Source: Bartonella sp. M0283
Lineage (GTDB): Bacteria; Pseudomonadota; Alphaproteobacteria; Rhizobiales; Rhizobiaceae
NCBI RefSeq assembly: GCF_016100455.1
Contig: NZ_JACFSK010000001.1
Span: 2,161,674-2,225,673 of the forward strand
Direction of reading: 5' to 3'
Length of the DNA: 64,000 bases
This document shows, piece after piece, positions 9,548 through 19,736 of this stretch (positions are counted from its first letter, which is position 1; the number at the start of each line of letters is the position of its first letter). A program made the position numbers and the translations under genes. Under the pieces are notes generated by a model, which saw only the letters and a list, made by a program, of their open reading frames with translations, had not been told where the DNA came from and searched no databases.

Positions 9548-9576
9548 TTATTAGTCGGCTTATTAATAAGCGTCAA
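9548..9576 (-). promoter_or_regulatory. Sigma-70 promoter of the candidate small RNA
   Basis: On the minus strand TTGACG (9571-9576) is separated by exactly 17 bases from TAATAA (9548-9553). No gene other than the small RNA lies downstream. Confidence 0.6.
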
Positions 9577-9599
9577 CACCCAAAGAGGCTAACAAATAC

Positions 9600-10030
9600 G
9601 AATAACTTACAAATTAACAGCTTATGATTGAAGTTTTGAATTTCGATAAAAGAAAAATTGTATTTTTGGAAATATTAAAAAACTTTCTTGTCCTAATTTG
9701 GTCAATTCCTGTTCAAATCGAACGCTTTTCACTTCATATCGAATCACTCCTGTTTTCCAACAAAAATCGATTTCGAATTTGTGGTTTTGCTTAGGAACAA
9801 GATGGCCCTCTGACATTGAATGGCAAAAGGACTTCGTTCAAGCCGACGTCGATATTTTGCACAAAACCGATATTGTTTTTTCAAACGATTTTTAAAAAAC
9901 GATAGTGGAGAATCGAATCACTGCAAAATCATTTCCGATTTAAGCAAGTGGCATTGAATCCAGTATGATAGACACCAAGGATTGTCGCTCCACGAACGCC
10001 CGACTTTCAGAATAAACATTGCTACGAATG
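9600..10030. other. Intergenic gap, no supported gene
   Basis: AT-rich sequence between the small RNA and the lepA stop. Frames of 64-65 codons are open on both strands (9622-9816 minus, 9698-9895 plus), overlap each other, and have no ribosome site. I see no RNA or repeat. Confidence 0.45.
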
Positions 10031-11836
10031 CTATTCATTCATTTTTAAAGCCTGGATAAACGCCTCTTGAGGAATTTCCACCTTACCGAATTGGCGCATG
10101 CGCTTCTTGCCTTCTTTTTGTTTTTCAAGAAGTTTGCGTTTACGGCTCACGTCGCCGCCATAACATTTGGCTGTGACGTCTTTACGCAAGGCGCGGATAT
10201 TTTCACGCGCAATAATCTTGCCGCCGATAGCTGCCTGAATGGGAATCTGGAACATGTGTTGAGGAATAAGTTCCTTCAACTTTTCACACATTGAACGACC
10301 GCGTTTTTCGGCTCCGGACCGGTGCACGAGAATCGAAAGTGCGTCAACCGGTTCACCATTGACCAGAATACTCATTTTGACGAGATCACCTTCCCGATAA
10401 TCGGTTACGTGATAATCGAAAGACGCATAGCCTTTGGAAATCGATTTCAAACGATCATAGAAATCGAAAACAACCTCGTTGAGCGGCAGGTCATAGGTAA
10501 CCATCGCACGTGTACCGACATAGGAAAGGTCAACCTGAATCCCGCGACGATCCTGACAGAGTTTTAAAATTGCGCCGAGATATTCATCCGGAGACATAAT
10601 TGTGGCGCGTATCCACGGCTCTTCAATGGAAGCAATTTTAACAACATCAGGCATATCGGCCGGATTATGGAGCTCTTTGACCGACCCGTCGGTCATATTG
10701 ATGCGATAGACAACAGAAGGAGCCGTGGCAATTAAATTGAGATTAAACTCGCGTTCAAGCCGTTCTTCAATAATTTCAAGGTGCAAAAGCCCTAAAAAAC
10801 CGCAGCGGAAACCAAAGCCTAGAGCAGCGGAGGTTTCCATTTCATAAGAAAAACTGGCATCATTCAAACGAAGCTTGCCCATTGCCGCACGAAGATCGGC
10901 AAAATCATCCGCATCAACCGGAAAGAGCCCGCAGAAAACCACCGGTTGCGCGGGCTTGAACCCTGGCAAAGCATGGTCACAAGGACGATGATCTTCCGTA
11001 ATTGTATCGCCGACGCGCGTATCGGCCACTTCCTTGATAGAAGCGGTAATGAAGCCCAATTCGCCTGGCCCCAAGTCTTCAATCGTTGCCATTTTGGGAG
11101 TGAAAACACCAACCCGCTCGACCGGATATTTTGCGCCGGTGCCCATCATGCGGATTGTTTGGCCTTTTTTCAAAACCCCGTCGATCACGCGCACAAGAAC
11201 AATCACGCCTAGATAGGCATCATACCAACTATCGACCAGCATTGCTTTGAGCGGCTTGTTAATATCCCCTTCGCGGGGTGCTGGCAATTTGTGGACAATG
11301 GCCTCGAGAACCTTGTCGACGCCCATACCGGTTTTTGCCGAAATCTCTATTGCATCGCTCGCATCAATGCCGATCACTTCCTCGATTTGCTCTTTGACAC
11401 GTTCGGGCTCGGCCGCAGGCAGATCAACCTTGTTAAGAACAACAACGATTTCATGATTATTGTCGATTGCCTGATAAACATTGGCGAGCGTTTGCGCTTC
11501 CACGCCTTGCGAAGCGTCGACAACAAGAAGTGACCCTTCACAGGCAGCAAGAGAACGCGAGACCTCATAGGCAAAGTCGACATGCCCCGGTGTGTCGATC
11601 AAATTCAAAATATAGGTTTCACCATTTTTTGCCTTATAATGAAGCCGCACTGTTTGCGCTTTGATAGTGATGCCGCGTTCGCGCTCGATATCCATCGAAT
11701 CAAGCACTTGCTCTTTCATTTCCCGCTGGGCAAGGCCACCCGTCATCTGGATGAGCCGGTCAGCCAAAGTTGATTTTCCGTGGTCAATATGGGCCACGAT
11801 GGAGAAATTCCGAATATGGTCGCGATCTACTGTCAT
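10031..11836 (-). CDS. lepA: Elongation factor 4 (LepA)
   Basis: Ribosome-associated GTPase that back-translocates or remodels stalled ribosomes. 601 residues from the ATG at 11836, the usual length; a further 12 codons upstream are open but do not match the family N-terminus. GTPase motifs are intact: G1 AHIDHGKST at about 15-23, the RGITIK switch, DTPGH, and NKVD. The LepA-specific C-terminal domain follows, ending with the [11 protein letters not shown] block. No strong ribosome site is visible before the start. It is monocistronic, convergent with nothing close by. Confidence 0.96.
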   Translation of the reverse strand: MTVDRDHIRNFSIVAHIDHGKSTLADRLIQMTGGLAQREMKEQVLDSMDIERERGITIKAQTVRLHYKAKNGETYILNLIDTPGHVDFAYEVSRSLAACEGSLLVVDASQGVEAQTLANVYQAIDNNHEIVVVLNKVDLPAAEPERVKEQIEEVIGIDASDAIEISAKTGMGVDKVLEAIVHKLPAPREGDINKPLKAMLVDSWYDAYLGVIVLVRVIDGVLKKGQTIRMMGTGAKYPVERVGVFTPKMATIEDLGPGELGFITASIKEVADTRVGDTITEDHRPCDHALPGFKPAQPVVFCGLFPVDADDFADLRAAMGKLRLNDASFSYEMETSAALGFGFRCGFLGLLHLEIIEERLEREFNLNLIATAPSVVYRINMTDGSVKELHNPADMPDVVKIASIEEPWIRATIMSPDEYLGAILKLCQDRRGIQVDLSYVGTRAMVTYDLPLNEVVFDFYDRLKSISKGYASFDYHVTDYREGDLVKMSILVNGEPVDALSILVHRSGAEKRGRSMCEKLKELIPQHMFQIPIQAAIGGKIIARENIRALRKDVTAKCYGGDVSRKRKLLEKQKEGKKRMRQFGKVEIPQEAFIQALKMNE

Positions 11837-12128
11837 GAAAAGCGATTTAGCAAGGAACGCAAAGAAACGCAAAGCCGAAATGAATGTTGGGAAGCAAGTT
11901 TGCAGAAATCTTCTTCATTCCACAGATAAGCTTATTGATATTGCCCGATTTTTACCTGAAATTCGGACTGTTTTTTTCGTTTTGAGAAAACGTCTTTAAA
12001 CAACACTTCAAACCGTCAATAGCACGGTTTCAGGTTTTTTATAAAAAGTCATAGCTTTTCAAGCGAGCCGCGTTCATTCCATAGTCCGGATGTGTCTTTA
12101 AAAAGGGAATTTTTTCGCGCGCTTTTTA

Positions 12129-13025
12129 TCATTCTTGAGCTATTGCCCGCCTTTTCGGCTTCAATTCGGAAACAAGAATACCAATGATAATGCAAAATGC
12201 TCCAAGAATTGCAAGGTGAGGCACGCGTTCGCCGGCAATCCACCCGACGAGACCCGCCCAAACCGGTTCACCGGTATAGATGATTGTTGCACGCGTTGGT
12301 GAAACCGAGCGTTGCGCCCAATTCATTGTAAGCTGAATGAGAGCACTCATCGCAGCCAAACCCAATCCTGCCGACACCCACACCCAAGAAAATGCCGGGA
12401 TAGTTTCGCCATTAACCGGCATTGCCACAAAGGAAAGGAAGCCCGCAACAAAAAGCTGTACAACGGTGACACGTCGGCTATCGACCCGACCGGCAAAAAA
12501 GCTGATAAAGACAATTTCCGAGGCAATTGCAAAAGCCGATAAAAGTGTGAGAATTTCGCCCTTTGAAAAATCTATTGCATGAATTCCTTGCCCGGAAACC
12601 AGAAGTAAACCGATAAACGCAAAGCTTATTCCAATGAAACTCGTCAAACGCGGTTTTTTACGTAAAATTATCCATTGCAAGAGCGGTACGAGCGGAACAT
12701 AAACAGCGGTAATAAAGGCCGACTGGCTGCTTGCAATGGTCTTTAATCCGGCAGTTTGCAAACTATACCCCAGAAAAATAGGAATGCCGATAACTACACC
12801 GGCGAAAATATCATGCATACTGATATTTTTGAGGCTTCGCCAAAAAATGATGCCGGCAAAAATACCGGCAAGAATGAAGCGGAAACCGACAAAGAATAAT
12901 GGCCCGCAGGAGCGCATTGCCAAATGGATGATAAGAAAGGTTGCGCCCCATAGAAAAGTTATGCCGATCAGAGCGAGTTCTTGTCTCGACAAGAGATAAA
13001 ACGCGTTTCCCTTCGCTCCCGCCAT
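12129..13025 (-). CDS. EamA/DMT-family permease
   Basis: Inner-membrane protein of the drug/metabolite transporter superfamily, 298 residues with about ten hydrophobic helices in two EamA repeats (about 15-140 and 155-290). The first repeat begins with the family stretch GITFLWGATFLIIHLA. Substrate not predictable; metabolite export is common for the family. Its ATG (13023-13025) directly abuts the TGA of the nucleotidase gene (13026-13028), so it is translated as the third gene of the argB operon. Confidence 0.88.
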   Translation of the reverse strand: MAGAKGNAFYLLSRQELALIGITFLWGATFLIIHLAMRSCGPLFFVGFRFILAGIFAGIIFWRSLKNISMHDIFAGVVIGIPIFLGYSLQTAGLKTIASSQSAFITAVYVPLVPLLQWIILRKKPRLTSFIGISFAFIGLLLVSGQGIHAIDFSKGEILTLLSAFAIASEIVFISFFAGRVDSRRVTVVQLFVAGFLSFVAMPVNGETIPAFSWVWVSAGLGLAAMSALIQLTMNWAQRSVSPTRATIIYTGEPVWAGLVGWIAGERVPHLAILGAFCIIIGILVSELKPKRRAIAQE

Positions 13026-13712
13026 TCAGCTTGCCCTGTTCAGGTAATCCGAAAGGCTATGGAGAAAACTTTCAAGTTCCGGTGCTTCAATATCAACGAA
13101 AGCCGGAATTTCTTTATCCTCTTTGTGACCAACCAGTATCGTGGTCATGCCAAGTTCTTTGCAGGTTGAAAGATTGGCAAGATTATCTTCAAACATTGCT
13201 GTTTTTTCCGGATCGATTGAAAAATGTCCTAAAAATCTGTGATAGGCTTGCCGGTAAGGCTTAGGCAAAAAATCGGTAAATGTGACATCATAAATGCCGT
13301 CAAAACATCCGGTTAAGCCACGGTGGGTAAGAACACGTTCCGCGTGAGCACGGTCGCCGTTGGTAAATATGAATTTGCGGCCGGGCAAGCTTTTAATATC
13401 TTCGGCAAGCTGCGGATCTTTTTTTAACGGCGAATAGTCGATATTATGAACATCCCTCAAATAGTCTTTTACATCGACAAAATATTCTTCGATCATACCG
13501 CGTAGAGCGCCACCATAAGTTTGCCTGAAATATTGGCGAAATTTTTTGACCTCTTCATCATCGTCAAGTTCGAGCTGTTTTTTGACATAGGCACTGATAC
13601 GTTTGTCGATCTGTGCCCAAAGCCCGCTTTCTCTCGGATAAAGTGTATCATCAAGATCGAATACCCAAACATTCACGGTTGTGAGCTTAGACAAAATTTT
13701 TTCGTTTATCAT
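13026..13712 (-). CDS. HAD-family pyrimidine 5'-nucleotidase
   Basis: Cytoplasmic phosphatase of the haloacid dehalogenase superfamily, pyrimidine 5'-nucleotidase group (TIGR01993, related to yeast Sdt1). 228 residues. Motif I DLDDT at 19-23 carries the nucleophile, FTNGD is motif II, and MFEDNLAN near the C-terminus is motif IV. Its start ATG overlaps the argB stop by four bases (13709-13712), and the EamA gene begins right after its stop, so the three genes are co-translated. The pairing with argB is common in Hyphomicrobiales. Confidence 0.88.
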   Translation of the reverse strand: MINEKILSKLTTVNVWVFDLDDTLYPRESGLWAQIDKRISAYVKKQLELDDDEEVKKFRQYFRQTYGGALRGMIEEYFVDVKDYLRDVHNIDYSPLKKDPQLAEDIKSLPGRKFIFTNGDRAHAERVLTHRGLTGCFDGIYDVTFTDFLPKPYRQAYHRFLGHFSIDPEKTAMFEDNLANLSTCKELGMTTILVGHKEDKEIPAFVDIEAPELESFLHSLSDYLNRAS

Positions 13713-14614
13713 GGCACAATCAACGTACCTGCACCGCGTTCAGTAAAAAGTTCAAGCAAAACCGAATGGGCAGTTTTACCATTCAGAATAACAACGCCTT
13801 CAACACCGCGATTGATTGCCTGAATACACGTTTCGACTTTTGGTATCATACCGCCGGATATGGTCCCGTCACGCATAAGCTCTTCACATTGCTTGACTGT
13901 CAGTTCCTTGTAAAGTTTTCCGGCTTTATCGAGAACACCGGGCACATCTGTCAAAAACAGCAAGCGCTTGGCTTTAAGGGCACCGGCAATGGCACCGGCA
14001 AAAACATCGGCATTAATGTTATAAGTATTGCCATCCCTTCCCGGCGCAACCGGAGCAATGACCGGTATCATTTCGGAACGGGCAAGCAGATCAAGAAGTG
14101 TGCGGTCGACTTCAACCGGTTCGCCGACATAGCCCAGGTCGAGAATGCGCTCGATATTGGAATCGGGATCGATAACCGTCTTCCTGGCTTTTTCGGCAAA
14201 AACCATATTGCCATCTTTGCCGCAAAGACCGATTGCCCATTCGCCCTCGGCATTGATCATCGCAACAATTTCCTTGTTGATCGAACCGGCCAGAACCATT
14301 TCGACAACTTCGACAGTTTTTGAATCTGTTACCCGAAGTCCACCTTCGAACTTCGATTCAATTCCCATTTTAGAAAGAAGTTTTGCAATTTGCGGACCAC
14401 CGCCATGAACGACAATCGGGTTGATGCCTGATTGTTTGAGAAGCGCAATATCGCGCGCAAAAGCATGTCCGAGTTCAGGATCTCCCATTGCATGGCCACC
14501 ATATTTTACCACGACGGTCTTATTCTCGTATTTTTGCATATAGGGCAAAGCTGCAGAAAGCAGTGCAGCCTGTCTTTCTGCGATATCGGCAGCGTTGGTT
14601 ATTGGTTCATCCAT
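13709..14614 (-). CDS. argB: Acetylglutamate kinase ArgB
   Basis: Phosphorylates N-acetylglutamate, the second step of arginine synthesis. 301 residues. The amino-acid kinase fold shows VKYGGHAM at about 37-43 (phosphate-binding Lys and GG), HGGGPQI at 70-76, and the C-terminal [10 protein letters not shown] block. It heads the minus-strand operon and is divergent from prpE, with 205 bases between the two starts. GAGGAGGGCG precedes the start. argH, the last enzyme of the pathway, is at 56096. Confidence 0.96.
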   Translation of the reverse strand: MDEPITNAADIAERQAALLSAALPYMQKYENKTVVVKYGGHAMGDPELGHAFARDIALLKQSGINPIVVHGGGPQIAKLLSKMGIESKFEGGLRVTDSKTVEVVEMVLAGSINKEIVAMINAEGEWAIGLCGKDGNMVFAEKARKTVIDPDSNIERILDLGYVGEPVEVDRTLLDLLARSEMIPVIAPVAPGRDGNTYNINADVFAGAIAGALKAKRLLFLTDVPGVLDKAGKLYKELTVKQCEELMRDGTISGGMIPKVETCIQAINRGVEGVVILNGKTAHSVLLELFTERGAGTLIVP

Positions 14615-14794
14615 TAAAATCGCCCTCCTCGGAAGTACAGCGAAATAGGTACTCCCAATTTTAATAACAAGAAATCTTATGCTCTAAAACCTTTAAAACA
14701 CAATATAACGTTATCGTAATGCAAGATATTTTTCTATCGATACAATTTAGCACTAGACAAGAATTTTTTACCCGTTAGATTTCGCGACAGGGGA

Positions 14795-14804
14795 GTTTGC
14801 AAAC
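14795..14804. promoter_or_regulatory. TTTGCAAA palindrome upstream of prpE, candidate PccR operator
   Basis: The perfect palindrome GTTTGCAAAC lies 16 bases before the prpE start and just upstream of its GGGAGG ribosome site. A TTGCAT half-like element follows. The core equals the TTTGCAAA element that I recall as the recognition unit of PccR in Rhodobacter. A tandem series of related elements precedes pccR at 21158. Confidence 0.5.
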
Positions 14805-14819
14805 TGGGAGGGTTGCATA

Positions 14820-16733
14820 ATGTCGTCTTACAAACAAATTTATGATGAGTGTTTAAAACACCCGGACAAGTTTTGGGGTGAGGCTGCCCGTCTGATCGAC
14901 TGGTTCAAACCATATGACAAAGTGTTTGATAAAGATGCCGGAGTCTATGGGCGTTGGTTCACGGGCGGAAAAACGAACGCTTGCTATAATGCTGTCGACC
15001 GCCACGTCAAAGCGGGACGTGGTGCGCAAGTGGCTATCTATTATGATAGTCCGGTAAGCAATGCTAAAAGAGCAATTACTTATCAGCAACTTTACGAAGA
15101 AGTGCAGGCACTCGCAGCCTTTATGCAGGATATTGGCATAAAAAAGGGAGACCGCGTTCTCATTTATATGCCTATGATTCCACAGGTTTTTACTTCAGTT
15201 TTTGCCTGTACACGCATTGGAGCCGTGCATTCGGTTGTATTCGGGGGATTTTCTGCCAAAGAACTTGCCATCCGGATTGACGATTGTAAGCCGAAACTTA
15301 TCATTGCTGCCTCTTGCGGAATTGAACCGAACCGTATTGTTCCCTATCAGGCAATGGTTAATCAAGCGATAGACATGGCTAAACATGAAGTCGACCATTG
15401 CATTGTTCATGAACGGCCGATTACCCAAAAAGCCCCCGAGGGACTTTTTACCTTAAAAGAAGGACGTGATTTCGATTACGCCAAAGTGCTCAAAGAAAAT
15501 ATGGGGCGCAAAGTCCCGTGTGCAGAGCTTTCCGCAACCGACCCGCTTTATATTCTTTATACCTCCGGTACGACCGGAAAACCCAAGGGGGTTATGCGCG
15601 ACATTGGCGGTTATATCGTAGCATTGGCATGGACAATGGGGGCTGTATTCAACGTCAAACCTGGCGAGGTTATGTTTACCGCTTCCGATGTCGGCTGGGT
15701 GGTGGGGCATTCCTATATCCTTTACGCACCGCTCATCGTCGGTGCAACAACCGTACTTTTTGAAGGAAAACCGATCGGTACACCGAATCCGGGAACATTT
15801 TGGCGTATATGTGAAGAATATAATGTACGCTCGTTTTTCTCTGCTCCGACCGCGTTTCGCTCGATCAAACGCGAAGACCCTGACGGGAATTATGCAATGC
15901 CTTATAAATTACCCAATTTGCAAGCCATGTTTGTTGCCGGAGAACGGGCAGATCCCGATACTTTGCAATGGGTAACCAACCTTTTTCACGTACCGGTTAT
16001 CGACAATTGGTGGCAAACCGAAACCGGTTGGCCAATTGCAGCCAATCCGCTGGGATTGGAGCTTTTGCCTATTAAACCCGGTTCCCCAACCCTCCCGATG
16101 CCGGGCTTTATCATTGAAGTTCTTGATAATGACGGCAACAAGGTCGCGCCTGGAACATTCGGCAATCTGGCATTTCGCCTGCCGCTCCCGCCCGGTTGTT
16201 TGCCAACTTTGTGGAACGCTGACGAACAATTCAAAAAAACCTATCTTGAGCGTTTCCCCGGGTTTTATAATTCGTCGGACGCGGGCTATATTGATGAAGA
16301 TGGTTATGTGTTTGTCATGAGCCGTACCGATGATATCATCAATGTCGCCGGTCACAGACTTTCAACCGGCGGCATGGAAGAAGCACTGGCAGGACATCAG
16401 GATATTGCCGAATGTGCGGTTATTGGTATTAAAGACAATTTGAAAGGGCAGGTTCCCTGTGGTTTTATTGTCCTCAAACATAATGTCGAACGGGAAGACG
16501 CCATCATTGAAAAGGAATGCATTGCCCGCATCCGCGAGATTATCGGACCGGTTGCAGCATTCAAACTTGTCATGACAGTACGCAAATTGCCAAAAACCCG
16601 TTCGGGTAAAATTCTGCGCGCTGTCATACGAAAAATTGTTGACGGTGATGAATGGTCAATACCAAGCACGATTGAAGACCCTTCAACACTTGAAGAAATT
16701 CAAGAACTGGTGAAAACCCGCCATTTTGGATGA
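14820..16733 (+). CDS. prpE: Propionyl-CoA synthetase PrpE
   Basis: AMP-forming acyl-CoA synthetase that activates propionate, first step of the pathway completed by the genes at 21-27 kb. 637 residues, the length of PrpE and about 20 shorter than Acs. The ATP-binding motif YTSGTTGKPKG is at 247-257, the motif VIDNWWQTETGWP lies mid-protein, and the regulatory acetylation site PKTRSGKILR places the catalytic lysine near 597. The WWQTETGW context and overall sequence fit PrpE better than Acs, though some acetate activity is possible. GGGAGG lies 8 bases before ATG. A terminator follows, so it is monocistronic. Confidence 0.9.
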   Translation: MSSYKQIYDECLKHPDKFWGEAARLIDWFKPYDKVFDKDAGVYGRWFTGGKTNACYNAVDRHVKAGRGAQVAIYYDSPVSNAKRAITYQQLYEEVQALAAFMQDIGIKKGDRVLIYMPMIPQVFTSVFACTRIGAVHSVVFGGFSAKELAIRIDDCKPKLIIAASCGIEPNRIVPYQAMVNQAIDMAKHEVDHCIVHERPITQKAPEGLFTLKEGRDFDYAKVLKENMGRKVPCAELSATDPLYILYTSGTTGKPKGVMRDIGGYIVALAWTMGAVFNVKPGEVMFTASDVGWVVGHSYILYAPLIVGATTVLFEGKPIGTPNPGTFWRICEEYNVRSFFSAPTAFRSIKREDPDGNYAMPYKLPNLQAMFVAGERADPDTLQWVTNLFHVPVIDNWWQTETGWPIAANPLGLELLPIKPGSPTLPMPGFIIEVLDNDGNKVAPGTFGNLAFRLPLPPGCLPTLWNADEQFKKTYLERFPGFYNSSDAGYIDEDGYVFVMSRTDDIINVAGHRLSTGGMEEALAGHQDIAECAVIGIKDNLKGQVPCGFIVLKHNVEREDAIIEKECIARIREIIGPVAAFKLVMTVRKLPKTRSGKILRAVIRKIVDGDEWSIPSTIEDPSTLEEIQELVKTRHFG

Positions 16734-16772
16734 TTAAACGTCAATTATACGGGCTTCATTAAAATAAAAAAC

Positions 16773-16806
16773 GAGAAGGTAATCCCGACGGTTACCTTCT
16801 CTTTAA
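16773..16806 (+). terminator. Terminator after prpE
   Basis: Perfect 10-bp arms GAGAAGGTAA / TTACCTTCTC (16773-16782 and 16792-16801) followed by TTT, 39 bases after the prpE stop. Confidence 0.8.
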
Positions 16807-17142
16807 CCTCTTTGAACGGCAAACACCGGTAGATTTTACCAGAAATTCCGGAATGGAATTTTTGTAAAAAGTTTTTGGACAAGCGAACTTTAATTGATCA
16901 AAACCGATGAGCGGTTTGCCATTTCATTATCGTCATGAACAAACAATTTCCGATTATAAATGACCGGCAAATAGCAATACTTGATTGAAAGAATTTTTTT
17001 GAACAAACTTTCTGATGTTTTTGTGGGCATCATTTTTCAATCAAGACTGTTGCCCATGATTTTTAAATCACCAGAGAACATTGTCATCAGAACGGTTATA
17101 ACACGCAAATTTTTTAATCGTTCGGTTTTATGGCATGCCGGT
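16807..17142. other. Intergenic gap between prpE and the LysR gene
   Basis: No gene is supported. A 157-codon plus-strand frame (16981-17454) runs mostly antisense to the LysR gene and lacks a ribosome site. Nothing else is recognisable. Confidence 0.5.
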
Positions 17143-18033
17143 TTAACGATTATGCGCAATAAAAAAATCGATAAAAGCACGCAGTGCCGCCCGCATTTTT
17201 TGTTGCGGGTAATAGATATAAAATCCTGGAAAAGACGGCGTCCAATCTTCCATCACTTTGATAAGCTTACCTTCCTTGATTGCGTCCTTCACGTAATTTT
17301 CGAAAACATAGGCAAGTCCGGCATTCTGAAGCACCGCATCAACCACCAATTGATGGTTGTTGAGGATAAGTTGTTCAGGTGGCGTGACTGTATATTTTTT
17401 CCGCCCCTTTTCGAATTCCCAAACATAAGTCCGTTTTTCGTTAAACCGGTATAAAATCGCTTTATGATTTTTCAGATCGGTAGGATCATGGGGAGCCGGA
17501 TGTGTTTCGAAATATTTTGGCGTTGCCACAAGAACACTTCGCAAATCTCCTCCTATTTTTGCCGCTATCATATCCTTTTCGACTTGTTCATGGATACGGA
17601 TTCCAGCGTCATAACCTGATTTGACAATATCAACGAAACGATTGTCGATGACCAGATCAAGGGTGATATCGGGATAAGCTTCGCTGAACGCCCCCAAATA
17701 AGGTGCGATGACAAATTTGGCTGCCGAATAGCCGGTATTTATGCGCAACAAACCCGATATCTTGTTATGGGTTGCTTTGGCGGCATTAAAGCCATCCTCG
17801 ATCACTCTTAGAGCAGAAGCGGTTTCGTGCATAAGAACCTTGCCTGCTTCGCTCAAACCAAGACTGCGCGTCGTACGGTTGAAAAGCTGAACACCCAGAC
17901 TTTCTTCCAGTTTTCCAACTGCATAAGATACCGCTGACGGCGCAATATTCAGTCTTTTAGCCGCTGTCCGGAAACTGCCTTCTTCCACCACTGTCTCGAA
18001 AATGAGCAAATGGGAGAGTTGTTGCCTGTCCAT
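17143..18033 (-). CDS. LysR-family transcriptional regulator
   Basis: 296 residues. The N-terminal winged helix-turn-helix (about 1-60) shows AAKRLNIAPSAVSYAVGKLEE, typical of LysR proteins, followed by the periplasmic-binding-like effector domain. I chose the ATG at 18033 because GGAGG stands upstream; an ATG six codons earlier at 18051 has no ribosome site. It is divergent from the aldo-keto reductase at 18165, the usual arrangement in which the regulator controls its neighbour and itself. An AT-rich palindrome at 18071-18084 is a candidate binding site. Effector unknown. Confidence 0.88.
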   Translation of the reverse strand: MDRQQLSHLLIFETVVEEGSFRTAAKRLNIAPSAVSYAVGKLEESLGVQLFNRTTRSLGLSEAGKVLMHETASALRVIEDGFNAAKATHNKISGLLRINTGYSAAKFVIAPYLGAFSEAYPDITLDLVIDNRFVDIVKSGYDAGIRIHEQVEKDMIAAKIGGDLRSVLVATPKYFETHPAPHDPTDLKNHKAILYRFNEKRTYVWEFEKGRKKYTVTPPEQLILNNHQLVVDAVLQNAGLAYVFENYVKDAIKEGKLIKVMEDWTPSFPGFYIYYPQQKMRAALRAFIDFFIAHNR

Positions 18034-18070
18034 AAATTCGGCATCCTCCATTGTTCTAATTTTTAGATCA

Positions 18071-18084
18071 TAATTAGCGAATTA
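18071..18084. promoter_or_regulatory. Palindrome in the LysR / aldo-keto reductase intergenic region
   Basis: TAATTAGCGAATTA is a near-perfect 5+5 bp inverted repeat with a 4-base centre, of the size of LysR-type T-N11-A boxes. A second element, TCTAA-TTT-TTAGA, lies at 18055-18067. Confidence 0.4.
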
Positions 18085-18161
18085 AATAGTATAAACAAAC
18101 AATGAATATTCCTTTAGAGTTTTAAAAAATAGCCAAATAGACAAAAATAAAGAGGAATTGA

Positions 18162-19154
<993 letters not shown>

Positions 19155-19736
19155 ACTGTCATCCGGATTGTTAAAGCCGGTTGAGCGGGCTTTTAACCCT
19201 TCATCGGTAGACGACTGAATAGAAAATGATCGAGGGTGTGAATGACCATTCAAATTATGGGATTCGCACTCTCGGTTTATAAAGAACAAGCACGATTTAA
19301 GCGGTTCACAATGCCGTTTCCGGCTAGGCACTCATAAAATGCCAACGAGCAGCAGCACTTTTTTCCACGTGTCTAAAAAATCGGAAATGCAAAATGCGGT
19401 GGCGAAAGAAATACCCGTTGTGGAGCGGAAGAAGAAAATGTCTTGCGCGTAATACAAGATAACAATGCGAGGGGAGAGATATCTCTCCCTTCATACTCTT
19501 TCCATCGACCAGCTTATTGCCGCACCCCTCATCCATATTGCTCAAAAACTGCACGAATGTCTGAGTTATTTATTCTTGCATTAAGATCAACGGACAAACT
19601 AGAAAACTTCATTCGTCCTGTTCAAATGTTCCGTTTTTTCAAAACAATTTTTCTGAAACGACCAAGGCAAGCAGATTCAGCCGTTTCCGCTTTTTTAAAT
19701 TGAACCTGTCAAAAGCACCAAAAATTGACTTCGAGT
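19155..19736. other. Intergenic gap of about 580 bases
   Basis: No convincing gene. An 18-bp perfect palindrome GGGAGAGAT-ATCTCTCCC lies at 19472-19489. Short open frames on both strands overlap each other and show no ribosome site. Confidence 0.45.

Noticed and set aside
9388..9579. 63-codon minus-strand frame over the small RNA
   Set aside because: No ribosome site, it overlaps the promoter and most of it lies in strong stems.
16981..17454. 157-codon plus-strand frame
   Set aside because: Mostly antisense to the LysR gene, no ribosome site, no recognisable domain.
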